DNA of 6,565 nucleotides from Candidatus Aphodomonas merdavium (GCA_018715585.1 DVLH01000191.1:1-6565), one strand, 5' to 3'; positions 1 to 6,520 are shown, numbered from the stretch's first letter. Notes: a model not told the origin generated them from the sequence alone. Numbers and translations are program-made.

Positions 1-1473
1 CCGGCGTACTTCAACGACAGCCAGCGCCAGGCCACCAAGGACGCTGGACGTATTGCGGGCCTGGAAGTGCTGCGTATCATCAACGAGCCGACGGCAGCGT
101 CTCTGGCGTATGGCCTGGACAAAGAGGGCAGCTCGAAGATCCTCGTTTACGACCTGGGCGGCGGCACGTTCGATGTCAGCCTGCTGGAGATCGGCGACGG
201 CGTGTTTGAAGTGCTCGCCACAAACGGCAACACCCGCCTGGGCGGCGACGACTTTGACCAGCGCATTATCGACTGGATCGCCGAGCAGTTCCTCAAGAGC
301 GACGGCGTGGACCTGCGCAAGGACCGCATGGCGCTGCAGCGCCTGAAGGAAGCGGCCGAGAAGGCGAAGATTGAGCTTTCCGGCGTGATGAGCGCCAACA
401 TCAACCTGCCGTTTATCACCGCCGACGCCAACGGCCCCAAGCACTTGGATTTGACGCTGACGCGCGCCAAGTTTGACGAGCTCACGCGCGACCTCGTCGA
501 TGCCACCGTGCAGCCGATGCAGCAGGCGCTCAAGGACGCCGGTTTGACAGCGTCGCAGATCGACAAGGTGATCCTGGTCGGCGGTTCCACGCGTATCCCG
601 GCCGTGCAGGAAGCCGTCAAGCGCATCACGGGCAAAGAGCCGTTTAAAGGCATCAACCCGGACGAGTGCGTGGCGCTGGGCGCCGCCATTCAGGCCGGCG
701 TGCTCGGCGGCGAGGTCAAGGACGTGCTGCTGCTGGACGTGACGCCGCTGTCCCTGGGCATTGAGACGATGGGCGGCGTGTTCACCCGCCTGATCGACCG
801 CAACACGACCATCCCCACCACCAAGAGCCAGATCTTCTCCACCGCCGCCGACGGGCAGACGACCGTCGAGGTGCATGTGCTCCAGGGCGAGCGCGAGATG
901 GCTGCGCACAACAAGACGCTGGGCCGCTTCCAGCTGACGGGCATCGCTCCCGCGCCGCGCGGCGTGCCGCAGATCGAGGTCACGTTCAACATCGACCGTA
1001 ACGGCATCGTCAATGTCTCCGCCAAGGATCTGGCCACGGGCAACGAGCAGAAGGTGACCATCACCGCTTCCACCAACCTGACGGAGGAAGAGATCAAGCA
1101 GCGTGTCAAAGAGGCGGAGCAATACGCCGAAGAAGATAAAAAGAACAAGGAACAGGTGGAAACGATCAACCGTGCGGATAACCTGATCTATGACACCGAA
1201 AAGCAGCTGCGCGAGCATGGCGACAAGCTCTCCCAGGAGGATAAAGACCTCGTGCAGAGCGAGTTGGACGCTTTCAAGAAGGTGCGTGAGACGAACGACG
1301 GCGCGCAGATCAAGAGCGCCATGGAGGGCTTCACGCAGAAGGTGTACCAGGTGTTCGGCAAGATCTACCAGCAGCAGGCGCAGCAGCAGCCTACGGGCGA
1401 CGCGCAGCAGCCGGGCGGTGAGCAGCCGGGCAACGACGACGGAACGGTTGACGCCGATTACGATGTGAAGTAA
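1..1473 (+). CDS. dnaK: Chaperone protein DnaK (Hsp70), 5'-truncated by window edge
   Basis: ATP-dependent cytosolic Hsp70 that binds exposed hydrophobic peptide segments and works with DnaJ and GrpE. The frame is open from base 1 and gives 490 residues. By comparison with E. coli DnaK, window residue 1 lies near residue 143, so roughly the first 120-140 residues are missing. Visible landmarks in window numbering are: the NEPTAAS segment with Glu29; the phosphate loop DLGGGTFD at 51-58, whose Thr56 matches E. coli Thr199; the adenosine-site motif LVGGSTRIP at 192-200; and the interdomain linker VLLLD at 242-246. The beta-sandwich substrate domain and helical lid follow. A Gln/Gly-rich disordered tail ends in DADYDVK, typical of bacterial DnaK. 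The frame is intact with no missing key residue in view. In this family the operon is usually controlled by HrcA at a CIRCE element upstream of hrcA, which would lie outside this window. dnaJ follows after a structured 102-base spacer. Identity is very secure. Confidence 0.98.
   Translation, partial: PAYFNDSQRQATKDAGRIAGLEVLRIINEPTAASLAYGLDKEGSSKILVYDLGGGTFDVSLLEIGDGVFEVLATNGNTRLGGDDFDQRIIDWIAEQFLKSDGVDLRKDRMALQRLKEAAEKAKIELSGVMSANINLPFITADANGPKHLDLTLTRAKFDELTRDLVDATVQPMQQALKDAGLTASQIDKVILVGGSTRIPAVQEAVKRITGKEPFKGINPDECVALGAAIQAGVLGGEVKDVLLLDVTPLSLGIETMGGVFTRLIDRNTTIPTTKSQIFSTAADGQTTVEVHVLQGEREMAAHNKTLGRFQLTGIAPAPRGVPQIEVTFNIDRNGIVNVSAKDLATGNEQKVTITASTNLTEEEIKQRVKEAEQYAEEDKKNKEQVETINRADNLIYDTEKQLREHGDKLSQEDKDLVQSELDAFKKVRETNDGAQIKSAMEGFTQKVYQVFGKIYQQQAQQQPTGDAQQPGGEQPGNDDGTVDADYDVK
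1369..1389 (+). repeat. Short CAG codon run encoding QQQAQQQ
   Basis: Three CAG codons, one GCG and three more CAG codons lie in the disordered tail of dnaK. This is a small low-complexity tract inside the gene. Such glutamine-rich tails are common in bacterial DnaK and vary in length between strains. It is not a separate element. Confidence 0.6.
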
Positions 1474-1477
1474 AATA

Positions 1478-1506
1478 CTTGCGTTTGACAGCGTACGATA
1501 CGCAAG
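1478..1506 (+). other. Inverted repeat / possible RNA hairpin after dnaK stop
   Basis: Arms at 1478-1484 and 1500-1506 are perfectly complementary over 7 bp (CTTGCGT / ACGCAAG) and enclose 15 bases. A competing smaller hairpin pairs 1491-1495 with 1499-1503 (GCGTA / TACGC) around a 3-base loop. The two share bases, so only one can form at a time. No T-run follows, so it is not a canonical terminator. Its function is unknown. It may act with the larger hairpin downstream as an mRNA processing or 3'-protection element for dnaK. Confidence 0.5.
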
Positions 1507-1512
1507 AGCAAT

Positions 1513-1550
1513 CGGAGCGCCGGGGGACGTATGTCTCCCGGCTGTCTCCG
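1513..1550 (+). other. Compound GC-rich hairpin in the dnaK-dnaJ spacer
   Basis: An inner 10-bp stem pairs 1519-1528 with 1533-1542 (nine Watson-Crick pairs and one G-U) around the 4-base loop GTAT. An outer 5-bp stem pairs CGGAG at 1513-1517 with CTCCG at 1546-1550, separated from the inner stem by a 1x3 internal loop. No T-tract follows the stem, so simple rho-independent termination is unlikely. The structure ends 10 bases before the dnaJ Shine-Dalgarno sequence and so leaves it free. Plausible roles are 3'-end protection of a processed dnaK mRNA, an endonuclease processing site, or partial attenuation lowering dnaJ relative to dnaK. The pairing is directly visible, but the role is inference. 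Confidence 0.65.
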
Positions 1551-1560
1551 TAATGATGAC

Positions 1561-1569
1561 AGGCGGTGG
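1561..1569 (+). promoter_or_regulatory. Ribosome binding site deciding the dnaJ start
   Basis: The purine-rich tract AGGCGGTGG lies 6 bases before the TTG at 1576 and resembles AGGAGGTGA with one base changed. It favours TTG over the in-frame ATG at 1531, because that ATG sits in the loop of a stable hairpin. Confidence 0.65.
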
Positions 1570-1575
1570 ATTGAT

Positions 1576-2694
1576 TTGGCAAAGCGGGACTACTACGACG
1601 TGTTGGGCGTTTCCAAAGGCGCGGGGGAGGCGGAGATTAAATCCGCGTACCGCAAAAAGGCGAAGGAGTGCCACCCGGACCTGCACCCGGACGATAAAGA
1701 GGCCGAGGCGCGCTTTAAAGAGCTCAACGAGGCGTACGAAGTGCTCAACGATCCCGATAAGCGCGCGCGTTACGATCAGTTTGGGTTTGAAGGCGTAAAC
1801 GGTCAGCCGGGCTTTGAAGGCGGTTTCGACGGTTTTTCCGGCTTTGGCGATATTTTCAGCACCTTCTTTGGCGGCGGCGTCCGCCAGACGCGCAACGGTC
1901 CCGAACGCGGCGCCGATTTGCGCTTTGATTTGACAATCACGTTTGAAGAAGCGGCCTTTGGCTGCAAAAAAGAGTTCCGCTTTCAGCGCTCGGAGCCGTG
2001 CGACGCCTGCAAGGGCAGCGGCGCAAAGCCGGGGACACAGCCGGAAAAATGCTCCGTCTGCAAGGGGACGGGCACCGTGCGCGGCGTGCAGAACTCGCTC
2101 TTTGGCCAGGTGGTAACGCAGCGGCCTTGTTCCGCCTGTGGAGGAACGGGGCAGGTGATCAAGGAAAAGTGCCCGAAATGCGGCGGCAAGGGGAATGTGC
2201 GCGTTTCCCGCACGGCTACGGTGAACATCCCCGCCGGCATTGACAACGGCCAGGTGATGACGCTTTCAGGCCAGGGAGAAAGCGGCGTGCGCGGCGGCCC
2301 GGCCGGTGATTTGTACGTCTACATCCGTGTCAAGCCCCACAAGCTTTTCAAGCGCGAAGGGTATAACCTCTACTGCGAATTGCCGCTTTCCTTCACGCAG
2401 GCGGCGCTGGGCGGAGAGATCCAAATCCCCACGCTGGAAGGGCCTATTCCCTATAATCTTCCCGAGGGCACGCAGAACGACACGGAACTGCGCTTTCGCG
2501 GCCATGGCGTGCAGATGCTGCGCGCAAACGGCAAGGGCGATCTGTATGTGAAGGTGCGCGTGGATGTGCCGCGAAGGCTGACGGATCACCAGAAGGAACT
2601 GCTCAAGCAGTTTGAAGACTCCCTCAGCGGTAAGGAATACGAGACGCGCAAATCGTTCTTTGAACGGATGAAGGATTACTTTTCCGACAAATAG
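1576..2694 (+). CDS. dnaJ: Chaperone protein DnaJ (Hsp40, type I)
   Basis: Co-chaperone that delivers unfolded clients to DnaK and stimulates its ATPase. With the TTG start it has 372 residues, the usual length for the family, and opens MAKRDYYDVLGV, the standard DnaJ N-terminus. The domains in order are: the J-domain at about 1-68 with HPD at 33-35; the Gly/Phe-rich region at about 70-102; and a zinc-binding domain with four complete CxxCxGxG motifs at 142-149, 159-166, 185-192 and 199-206. Two beta-barrel substrate domains and the dimerisation region follow. An in-frame ATG at 1531 would add 15 residues (MSPGCLRNDDRRWID) with no resemblance to any DnaJ, and it lies inside a hairpin. TTG is therefore preferred, with some doubt about the exact start. 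It is presumably co-transcribed with dnaK, and prmA starts 23 bases after its stop. All key residues are present. Confidence 0.97.
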   Translation: MAKRDYYDVLGVSKGAGEAEIKSAYRKKAKECHPDLHPDDKEAEARFKELNEAYEVLNDPDKRARYDQFGFEGVNGQPGFEGGFDGFSGFGDIFSTFFGGGVRQTRNGPERGADLRFDLTITFEEAAFGCKKEFRFQRSEPCDACKGSGAKPGTQPEKCSVCKGTGTVRGVQNSLFGQVVTQRPCSACGGTGQVIKEKCPKCGGKGNVRVSRTATVNIPAGIDNGQVMTLSGQGESGVRGGPAGDLYVYIRVKPHKLFKREGYNLYCELPLSFTQAALGGEIQIPTLEGPIPYNLPEGTQNDTELRFRGHGVQMLRANGKGDLYVKVRVDVPRRLTDHQKELLKQFEDSLSGKEYETRKSFFERMKDYFSDK

Positions 2695-2717
2695 TTTTTC
2701 GTCAAGGAGAAACGCCG

Positions 2718-3656
2718 ATGGATTATTTGGAGGTTACGGTGCGCACGAACACGGCGGGCGCGGATTTGATCGGCGAGGCGCTGATGAGCGCGGGCGCCAA
2801 GGGCGTGAGCATTGAGGACCGTGCGGACGCGGCCATGGAGCCGACAGATGCGACGCGCTGGGATTTGATCGATCCGAGCGTGATTGAAAAAATGGACGAG
2901 GACGTGCTCGTGCGGGCGTATTTTCCGGCGGAGCTGGCAAACGGGGAGATGCTTGCCGGGCTGCGCGCGCGGCTGGATGCGTTTACGCCCGAGTTTCTTG
3001 GCTTTGACGCCGGTTCGCGGAAGATTCAGACCGTTCAGGTGCACGAAGAGGATTGGGCAGAAAACTGGAAAAAGTACTACAAGCCCTTCCGCGTGGGGCG
3101 GCATCTGGTGGTGCGGCCCGTGTGGGAGGATTATGAGGCGCAGCCGGGCGATCACGTCATCTCCATCGATCCGGGCATGGCCTTTGGCAACGGTACGCAC
3201 GAAACGACAGCAATGTGTCTCGGCCTGGTGGAGGACCTTATCCACCCCGGAGACGAGGTGCTCGACGTAGGAACGGGCAGCGGCATCCTTGCGATTGCCT
3301 CGGTGCTCATGGGGGCAAAGCGCGCGCTGGGGATTGATATCGATCCTGTGGCGGTGCGCGTGGCGCAGGAGAACATTGCGCGCAACGGCTTGAGCGAGCG
3401 CGTTACGGCGCAGGCGGGCGATTTGCTCCAGGGCGTGGACATGCGCGCGGATGTCGTCTTTGCCAACATCATCGCCGATGCGGTCATTCTGCTGTGCAAG
3501 GCCGTTCGGGCCCATATGAAGCCCGGCGGTGTGTTTGTTTGCTCGGGCATCATCCTCGAGCGTGAAGCGGATGTGCTCCAGGCGCTGGAAGAGGCGGGAT
3601 TTGCCGCCGAGCGCGTGGAACATAGGGGCGAGTGGACCGCCATCGCCGCGAGGTGA
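2718..3656 (+). CDS. prmA: Ribosomal protein L11 methyltransferase PrmA
   Basis: Cytosolic SAM-dependent methyltransferase that methylates amino groups of ribosomal protein L11. It has 312 residues, as expected for the family. The N-terminal part forms the L11-recognition domain. The family signature EEDWAENWKKYYKPFRVG occupies 110-127, and IDPGMAFGNGTHETT occupies 150-164. The Rossmann fold shows SAM motif I as VLDVGTGSG at 181-189 and the acidic post-I segment GIDIDP at 205-210. FANIIAD at 248-254 corresponds to the conserved NI(L)A motif, and SGII lies at 276-279. ATG at 2718 is chosen because AAGGAGA at 2704-2710 precedes it by 7 bases and the protein begins as expected. It is the B. subtilis yqeT equivalent and sits between dnaJ and rsmE with short gaps, so it is inferred to be part of the same operon. 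Confidence 0.97.
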   Translation: MDYLEVTVRTNTAGADLIGEALMSAGAKGVSIEDRADAAMEPTDATRWDLIDPSVIEKMDEDVLVRAYFPAELANGEMLAGLRARLDAFTPEFLGFDAGSRKIQTVQVHEEDWAENWKKYYKPFRVGRHLVVRPVWEDYEAQPGDHVISIDPGMAFGNGTHETTAMCLGLVEDLIHPGDEVLDVGTGSGILAIASVLMGAKRALGIDIDPVAVRVAQENIARNGLSERVTAQAGDLLQGVDMRADVVFANIIADAVILLCKAVRAHMKPGGVFVCSGIILEREADVLQALEEAGFAAERVEHRGEWTAIAAR

Positions 3657-3662
3657 CGGAAC

Positions 3663-4415
3663 ATGGCGGCATGGAACGCGCACAGGTTTTATTTCGAGCC
3701 GGAGCAGGTCAGCGGCGGCCGCGTGCGCCTGAGCGAGGAGGAAGCGCACCACGCGCTGCAAGTGCTCAGGCTGCGGGCAGGGGATAGGATTATCCTGCTG
3801 GATGGGCGGCGCGGCGTGTATGAGGCCGTGATTGAAAAGGCCGATAGGGGCGCGCGCACGCTTGTGGCGGCGCTGGGGCAACGCCTGCCGGACTGCGAGG
3901 CGCAAACGCGGGTGACGTTGTTCCAGGGGATTCCCAAGAGCGGGAAGCTGGAATGGATTGTACAAAAATGCACCGAACTGGGCGTGGACGCCATTCAGCC
4001 CGTGCGCATGAAGCGCTGCGTGGCCGAACAGGAGCGCAACCCGGAAAAGAACCTCGCCCGCCTGCAGCGCGTAGCGCGCGAAGCGGCGAAACAGTGCTGC
4101 CGCGGCGAGGTGCCGCGGATTTATGCGGCCGAACCGCTTGCGGCGCTGGAGGAGCGCTTGCGCGGGTTTGACTGCCTGCTCGTGCCGTGGGAGGAAGCGG
4201 AAGGATGCGTCCGCATTGCGGATGCCCTTGCGGGCAAGGCAGCCCGCACCATCGGCGTCGTCATCGGCCCGGAGGGCGGCATGACGGCGGAGGAAGCGCA
4301 GGGGCTGAGCGCGCTGGGCGGCCGGCTTGTGACGCTGGGCCCGCGCATTTTGCGCACGGAGACGGCGGGCATGGCGGCGTTGGCGTCCATCTTTACCGTT
4401 ACAGGAGATTTTTGA
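3663..4415 (+). CDS. rsmE: 16S rRNA (uracil-1498-N3)-methyltransferase RsmE
   Basis: SPOUT-class SAM-dependent enzyme that makes m3U1498 in 16S rRNA of the 30S subunit. It has 250 residues, normal for the family. The N-terminal PUA-like RNA-binding domain covers about 1-75, including SEEEAHHALQVLRLRAGD at 24-41. The catalytic domain shows KSGKLEWIVQKCTELGV at 92-108, REAAKQCCRGEVP at 139-151, IGPEGG at 201-206 and LGPRILRTETA at 225-235; the last two build the knotted SAM site. ATG at 3663 has GAGGTGA at 3650-3656 six bases upstream, overlapping the end of prmA. Its TGA overlaps the mtaB ATG by one base, which suggests translational coupling. It matches B. subtilis yqeU in sequence and position. 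Confidence 0.97.
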   Translation: MAAWNAHRFYFEPEQVSGGRVRLSEEEAHHALQVLRLRAGDRIILLDGRRGVYEAVIEKADRGARTLVAALGQRLPDCEAQTRVTLFQGIPKSGKLEWIVQKCTELGVDAIQPVRMKRCVAEQERNPEKNLARLQRVAREAAKQCCRGEVPRIYAAEPLAALEERLRGFDCLLVPWEEAEGCVRIADALAGKAARTIGVVIGPEGGMTAEEAQGLSALGGRLVTLGPRILRTETAGMAALASIFTVTGDF

Positions 4416-5719
4416 TGGCTACGGTAGCGTTTTGCACGCTTGGCTGCAAGGTGAACCAATACGACAGCCAAGCCATGCTGGAGCGGTTGTTGGACGACGG
4501 CTATGAGGCCGTCGCGTTTCATGAAAAGGCAGACGTGTATGTGATCAACACATGCACCGTGACGGGAACGGGCGACCAGAAATCCCGCCAGATGATCCGC
4601 CGCGCGGCAAAACAAAACCCGCAGGCGGCCATCGTCGTGACGGGCTGCCTGGCGCAGCGGGAGGCGGAGTCGTTGCTGCTGGACGGCGTGCGGCTCGTGC
4701 TGGGCACGCAGCGCCGGGGCGAGATTGCACAGCTGCTGCGCCAGGCGCTTTGCGCGCCCGAGGCGTTGGTGGCTGTGGAACCGCTGGCGGCGGGAACGCC
4801 GTTTGAAAAGCTGAGCGTGCGCGGCAGTGAAGGGCATACGCGCGCTACGCTCAAAATTCAGGAAGGGTGCCGCAATTTTTGCGCTTACTGCATCATCCCC
4901 AGCGTGCGGGGGCCGCTGCGCTCGCGCCCGCTGGAGGAGATCCGCCTGGAGGCGCTGCGCCTGAGCAAAGCGGGGTTTCGGGAAATCGTCGTGGCTGGCA
5001 TCCATCTGGCGAGCTACGGCGTCGATAGCGGTGCGTCGCTCTGCGACGCGCTTTCGTGCGTTTGCGGCGCGCCGGGCGTGGAGCGGGTGCGCCTTGGTTC
5101 GCTGGAGCCCGTTGTTGTGACGGAAGAATTTGTCAAGCGCCTTCAGGAGATGCCGCAAATCTGCCCGCATTTTATGCTGGCGCTGCAAAGCGGGAGCGAC
5201 ACCGTGCTGCGCCGCATGGGCCGCCGGTATGATACGGCGCAGTATATGCAGGCGGTGGAGCGGCTGCGCGAAGCGTATCCGGATGCGGCGCTGCAAACAG
5301 ACGTGATGACCGGTTTTCCGGGCGAGACAGAGGAGGAGTTCGCGCAAACGCTGGCGTTTGTTAAGCGCGTCGGGTTTGCGCGGCTGCACGTGTTCCCCTA
5401 TTCGGAGCGGAAGGGAACGCGCGCGGCGTCTATGCCGGGCAGCGTGCCGCCCGCCGTGCGCCAGGAGCGCGCCAGAAGGCTGATCGCGCTGGGGCGGCAG
5501 TTGGAGGAAGAATACATGCGCCGCTTTGTGGGGCGAACGGTCCGCGTGCTTTTTGAACAGCCGTGTGAAGGCGGAGCGGAGGGCTATACGCCGGAATATG
5601 TCCGCACAATCGCGGATGCCGCTGCGGGAACGATTGCAAACGTGCGCATATGCGCTGTGGAAAACGGCGTGGCAAAGGGAAAAGTGATGCGGGAAGAAAA
5701 ACCTTTCCCCGTGCGTTAG
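4415..5719 (+). CDS. mtaB: tRNA (t6A37-C2)-methylthiotransferase MtaB
   Basis: Radical-SAM iron-sulfur enzyme that converts N6-threonylcarbamoyladenosine at tRNA position 37 to its 2-methylthio form (ms2t6A). It has 434 residues. The N-terminal methylthiotransferase domain carries the three cluster cysteines: Cys11 in TLGCKVNQYDS, Cys47 in INTCTVTG and Cys78 in VVTGCLAQ. The radical-SAM CxxxCxxC motif is Cys152, Cys156 and Cys159 in EGCRNFCAYCIIP, followed by the family sequence VRGPLRSR. LQTDVMTGFPGET lies in the radical-SAM barrel. The last 70 or so residues form a TRAM-like RNA-binding domain. The N-terminus and cysteine spacing fit MtaB (B. subtilis YqeV) better than MiaB or RimO, and so does the position after rsmE. 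The open frame extends upstream into rsmE, but ATG at 4415 has ACAGGAGA at 4401-4408 and begins exactly at the conserved region. It overlaps the rsmE stop by one base. Confidence 0.95.
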   Translation: MATVAFCTLGCKVNQYDSQAMLERLLDDGYEAVAFHEKADVYVINTCTVTGTGDQKSRQMIRRAAKQNPQAAIVVTGCLAQREAESLLLDGVRLVLGTQRRGEIAQLLRQALCAPEALVAVEPLAAGTPFEKLSVRGSEGHTRATLKIQEGCRNFCAYCIIPSVRGPLRSRPLEEIRLEALRLSKAGFREIVVAGIHLASYGVDSGASLCDALSCVCGAPGVERVRLGSLEPVVVTEEFVKRLQEMPQICPHFMLALQSGSDTVLRRMGRRYDTAQYMQAVERLREAYPDAALQTDVMTGFPGETEEEFAQTLAFVKRVGFARLHVFPYSERKGTRAASMPGSVPPAVRQERARRLIALGRQLEEEYMRRFVGRTVRVLFEQPCEGGAEGYTPEYVRTIADAAAGTIANVRICAVENGVAKGKVMREEKPFPVR

Positions 5720-5746
5720 ATGGTTGGAAGAGCTTCCCACAGAATC

Positions 5747-5753
5747 GAGGTGA
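5747..5753 (+). promoter_or_regulatory. Ribosome binding site of the HIT gene
   Basis: GAGGTGA lies 6 bases before ATG at 5760. An in-frame GTG at 5757 would leave only a 3-base gap, so ATG is the better start. Confidence 0.7.
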
Positions 5754-5759
5754 GACGTG

Positions 5760-6104
5760 ATGAACGATTGCATTTTTTGTAAAATTGCGCGTGGCGAAAT
5801 CCCTTCTGATAAGATTTATGAGGATGATTTGGTCGTGGCGTTTAACGATCTGCATCCGCAGGCGCCCGTGCACGTGCTCATCGTTCCGAAGGAACATTTT
5901 TCCGGCTTGAACGAGACGGGAAATATGAGCGAGGAACTGTTGACGCGCTTGTTGCGCACCGCTGCACTCGTGGCCAGAAAGCTGGAGCTGGACAAGTCCG
6001 GCTATCGGATTGTATCCAACTGTGGGCCCGACGCTTGCCAGTCCGTCCAGCATTTGCATATCCATCTGCTGGGAGGAACGAAGCTGTCCGAGCATATGGC
6101 GTGA
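5760..6104 (+). CDS. HIT-family (histidine triad) nucleotide-binding protein
   Basis: Small cytosolic protein of the HINT branch of the HIT superfamily. Members hydrolyse nucleoside phosphoramidates or related nucleotides, but the natural substrate in bacteria is unsettled. It has 114 residues, the usual length. The N-terminus is CIFCKIARGEIPS, with Cys4 and Cys7. Together with His46 in PKEHF and His98 they probably bind zinc, as in related bacterial HIT proteins. The triad HLHIHLL occupies 98-104, and by homology to HINT the middle His100 is the nucleophile. The residue before Gln94 in the GPDACQSVQH segment is Cys93, where many relatives have Gly. The gene starts 40 bases after mtaB and is probably co-transcribed with it. 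Its base composition is visibly less G+C-rich than the genes upstream. No GC-rich terminator follows. The family is certain; the substrate is unknown. Confidence 0.94.
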   Translation: MNDCIFCKIARGEIPSDKIYEDDLVVAFNDLHPQAPVHVLIVPKEHFSGLNETGNMSEELLTRLLRTAALVARKLELDKSGYRIVSNCGPDACQSVQHLHIHLLGGTKLSEHMA

Positions 6105-6162
6105 GCGTGCGCGGCGAATCGTGAACGTTTTGAAAACAGCGTTTTGTTCTGGAAAATTGTTA

Positions 6163-6191
6163 TTGACGTGCAAACGGAAAAGAGATATAAT
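6163..6191 (+). promoter_or_regulatory. Sigma-A type promoter of rpsU
   Basis: TTGACG at 6163-6168 and a perfect TATAAT at 6186-6191 are separated by the ideal 17 bases, with one mismatch in twelve to the consensus. Transcription should start near A6197, giving a leader of about 47 bases before rpsU. It gives rpsU expression independent of the heat-shock operon upstream. Confidence 0.9.
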
Positions 6192-6202
6192 GTTCCATGT
6201 TC

Positions 6203-6214
6203 GCCCGGAAGGGC
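6203..6214 (+). other. Short leader hairpin with GNRA-type loop, upstream of rpsU
   Basis: GCCC at 6203-6206 pairs with GGGC at 6211-6214 around the tetraloop GGAA, which fits the stable GNRA class. The stem is only 4 bp and does not reach the ribosome binding site. It may shield the 5' end of the transcript or be incidental. Confidence 0.3.
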
Positions 6215-6226
6215 TGTGAGATGAGC

Positions 6227-6237
6227 GGAGGGGAGGG
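6227..6237 (+). promoter_or_regulatory. Extended purine ribosome binding site of rpsU
   Basis: GGAGGGGAGGG contains two successive Shine-Dalgarno-like cores and ends 6 bases before the GTG start of rpsU. A strong site may compensate for the weaker GTG initiation codon. Confidence 0.75.
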
Positions 6238-6243
6238 ATACAA

Positions 6244-6417
6244 GTGTCTGAAGTCCGTATTAGGGAAAACGAATCCCTGGAGAGCGCTCTGAGAAGATTC
6301 AAGCGCCAGTGCGCGCGTGCCGGCGTCCTGGCTGAGGTGAGAAAACGCGAGCATTACGAAAAACCCAGTGTAAAGCGCAAGAAAAAGGCGGAAGCAGCTC
6401 GCAAGCGCAAGTATTGA
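6244..6417 (+). CDS. rpsU: 30S ribosomal protein S21
   Basis: Small basic protein of the 30S ribosomal subunit, located near the 3' end of 16S rRNA where the anti-Shine-Dalgarno sequence lies. It has 57 residues, the same as B. subtilis S21. The N-terminus reads SEVRIRENESLESALRRFKR, followed by the signature REHYEKPSVKRKKKAEAARK at about residues 35-54 and an arginine/lysine-rich end. Translation begins at GTG 6244, where the conserved N-terminus starts and an extended ribosome binding site sits at the right distance. It has its own strong promoter 53 bases upstream and a strong terminator 29 bases after its stop, so it can form a one-gene transcript. Read-through from the HIT gene is also possible. 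In B. subtilis rpsU likewise lies downstream of the dnaK operon. Confidence 0.97.
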   Translation: MSEVRIRENESLESALRRFKRQCARAGVLAEVRKREHYEKPSVKRKKKAEAARKRKY

Positions 6418-6446
6418 GTTTTCGAGGACAAGTTCCGCGCATACAT

Positions 6447-6480
6447 CGGCCCGGCCGTTTGCCGGGCCGTTTGTTTTTGT
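6447..6480 (+). terminator. Strong intrinsic terminator after rpsU
   Basis: CGGCCCGGC at 6447-6455 pairs perfectly over 9 bp, all G-C, with GCCGGGCCG at 6461-6469 around the 5-base loop CGTTT. The T-rich tail TTTGTTTTTGT follows at 6470-6480. There is no matching T-tract for the opposite strand, so it acts on + strand transcripts. It marks the end of the operon. Confidence 0.95.
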
Positions 6481-6520
6481 CAAACCCGATTTGCGGATGC
6501 GGACGCTTTGGGAGGCGCTT

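Noticed and set aside
1485..1513. TTGACA in the dnaK-dnaJ spacer as an internal dnaJ promoter
   Set aside because: The -35 box is perfect, but 17 bases downstream there is GCAATC, which is not a -10 box. No acceptable TATAAT lies at 16-18 bases.
1513..1550. The compound hairpin as an intrinsic terminator after dnaK
   Set aside because: The stem is strong, but the bases that follow are TAATGATGACAGG with no T-tract, so the canonical mechanism does not apply.
2676..3965. A 429-codon open frame on the minus strand, opposite prmA
   Set aside because: It fully overlaps prmA, which has all family motifs, and shows the same compositional artefact with no known motif.
5726..5737. GGAA-GAGC-TTCC as a terminator between mtaB and the HIT gene
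   Set aside because: The stem is only 4 bp with no T-tract, too weak to terminate.
4121..5773. A 550-codon open frame on the minus strand, opposite mtaB and part of rsmE
   Set aside because: It mirrors conserved coding DNA on the + strand. Its translation is dominated by His, Arg, Ala and Pro with no recognisable domain, as expected for an antisense frame of G+C-rich codons.
6127..6145. GTTTT/AAAAC repeats after the HIT gene as a terminator
   Set aside because: The stems are 5 bp, mostly A-T and mutually exclusive, with loops of 1 or 3 bases. The following GTTCTGG is not a T-tract.
6197..6292. A 31-codon leaderless reading frame starting at the predicted rpsU transcription start
   Set aside because: It overlaps rpsU out of frame, lacks a ribosome binding site and matches nothing recognisable. 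The ATG at the likely start point is probably chance.
5430..6302. A 290-codon open frame on the minus strand spanning the mtaB end, the HIT gene and the rpsU start
   Set aside because: It crosses three recognised genes and a strong + strand promoter, and has no recognisable protein features.
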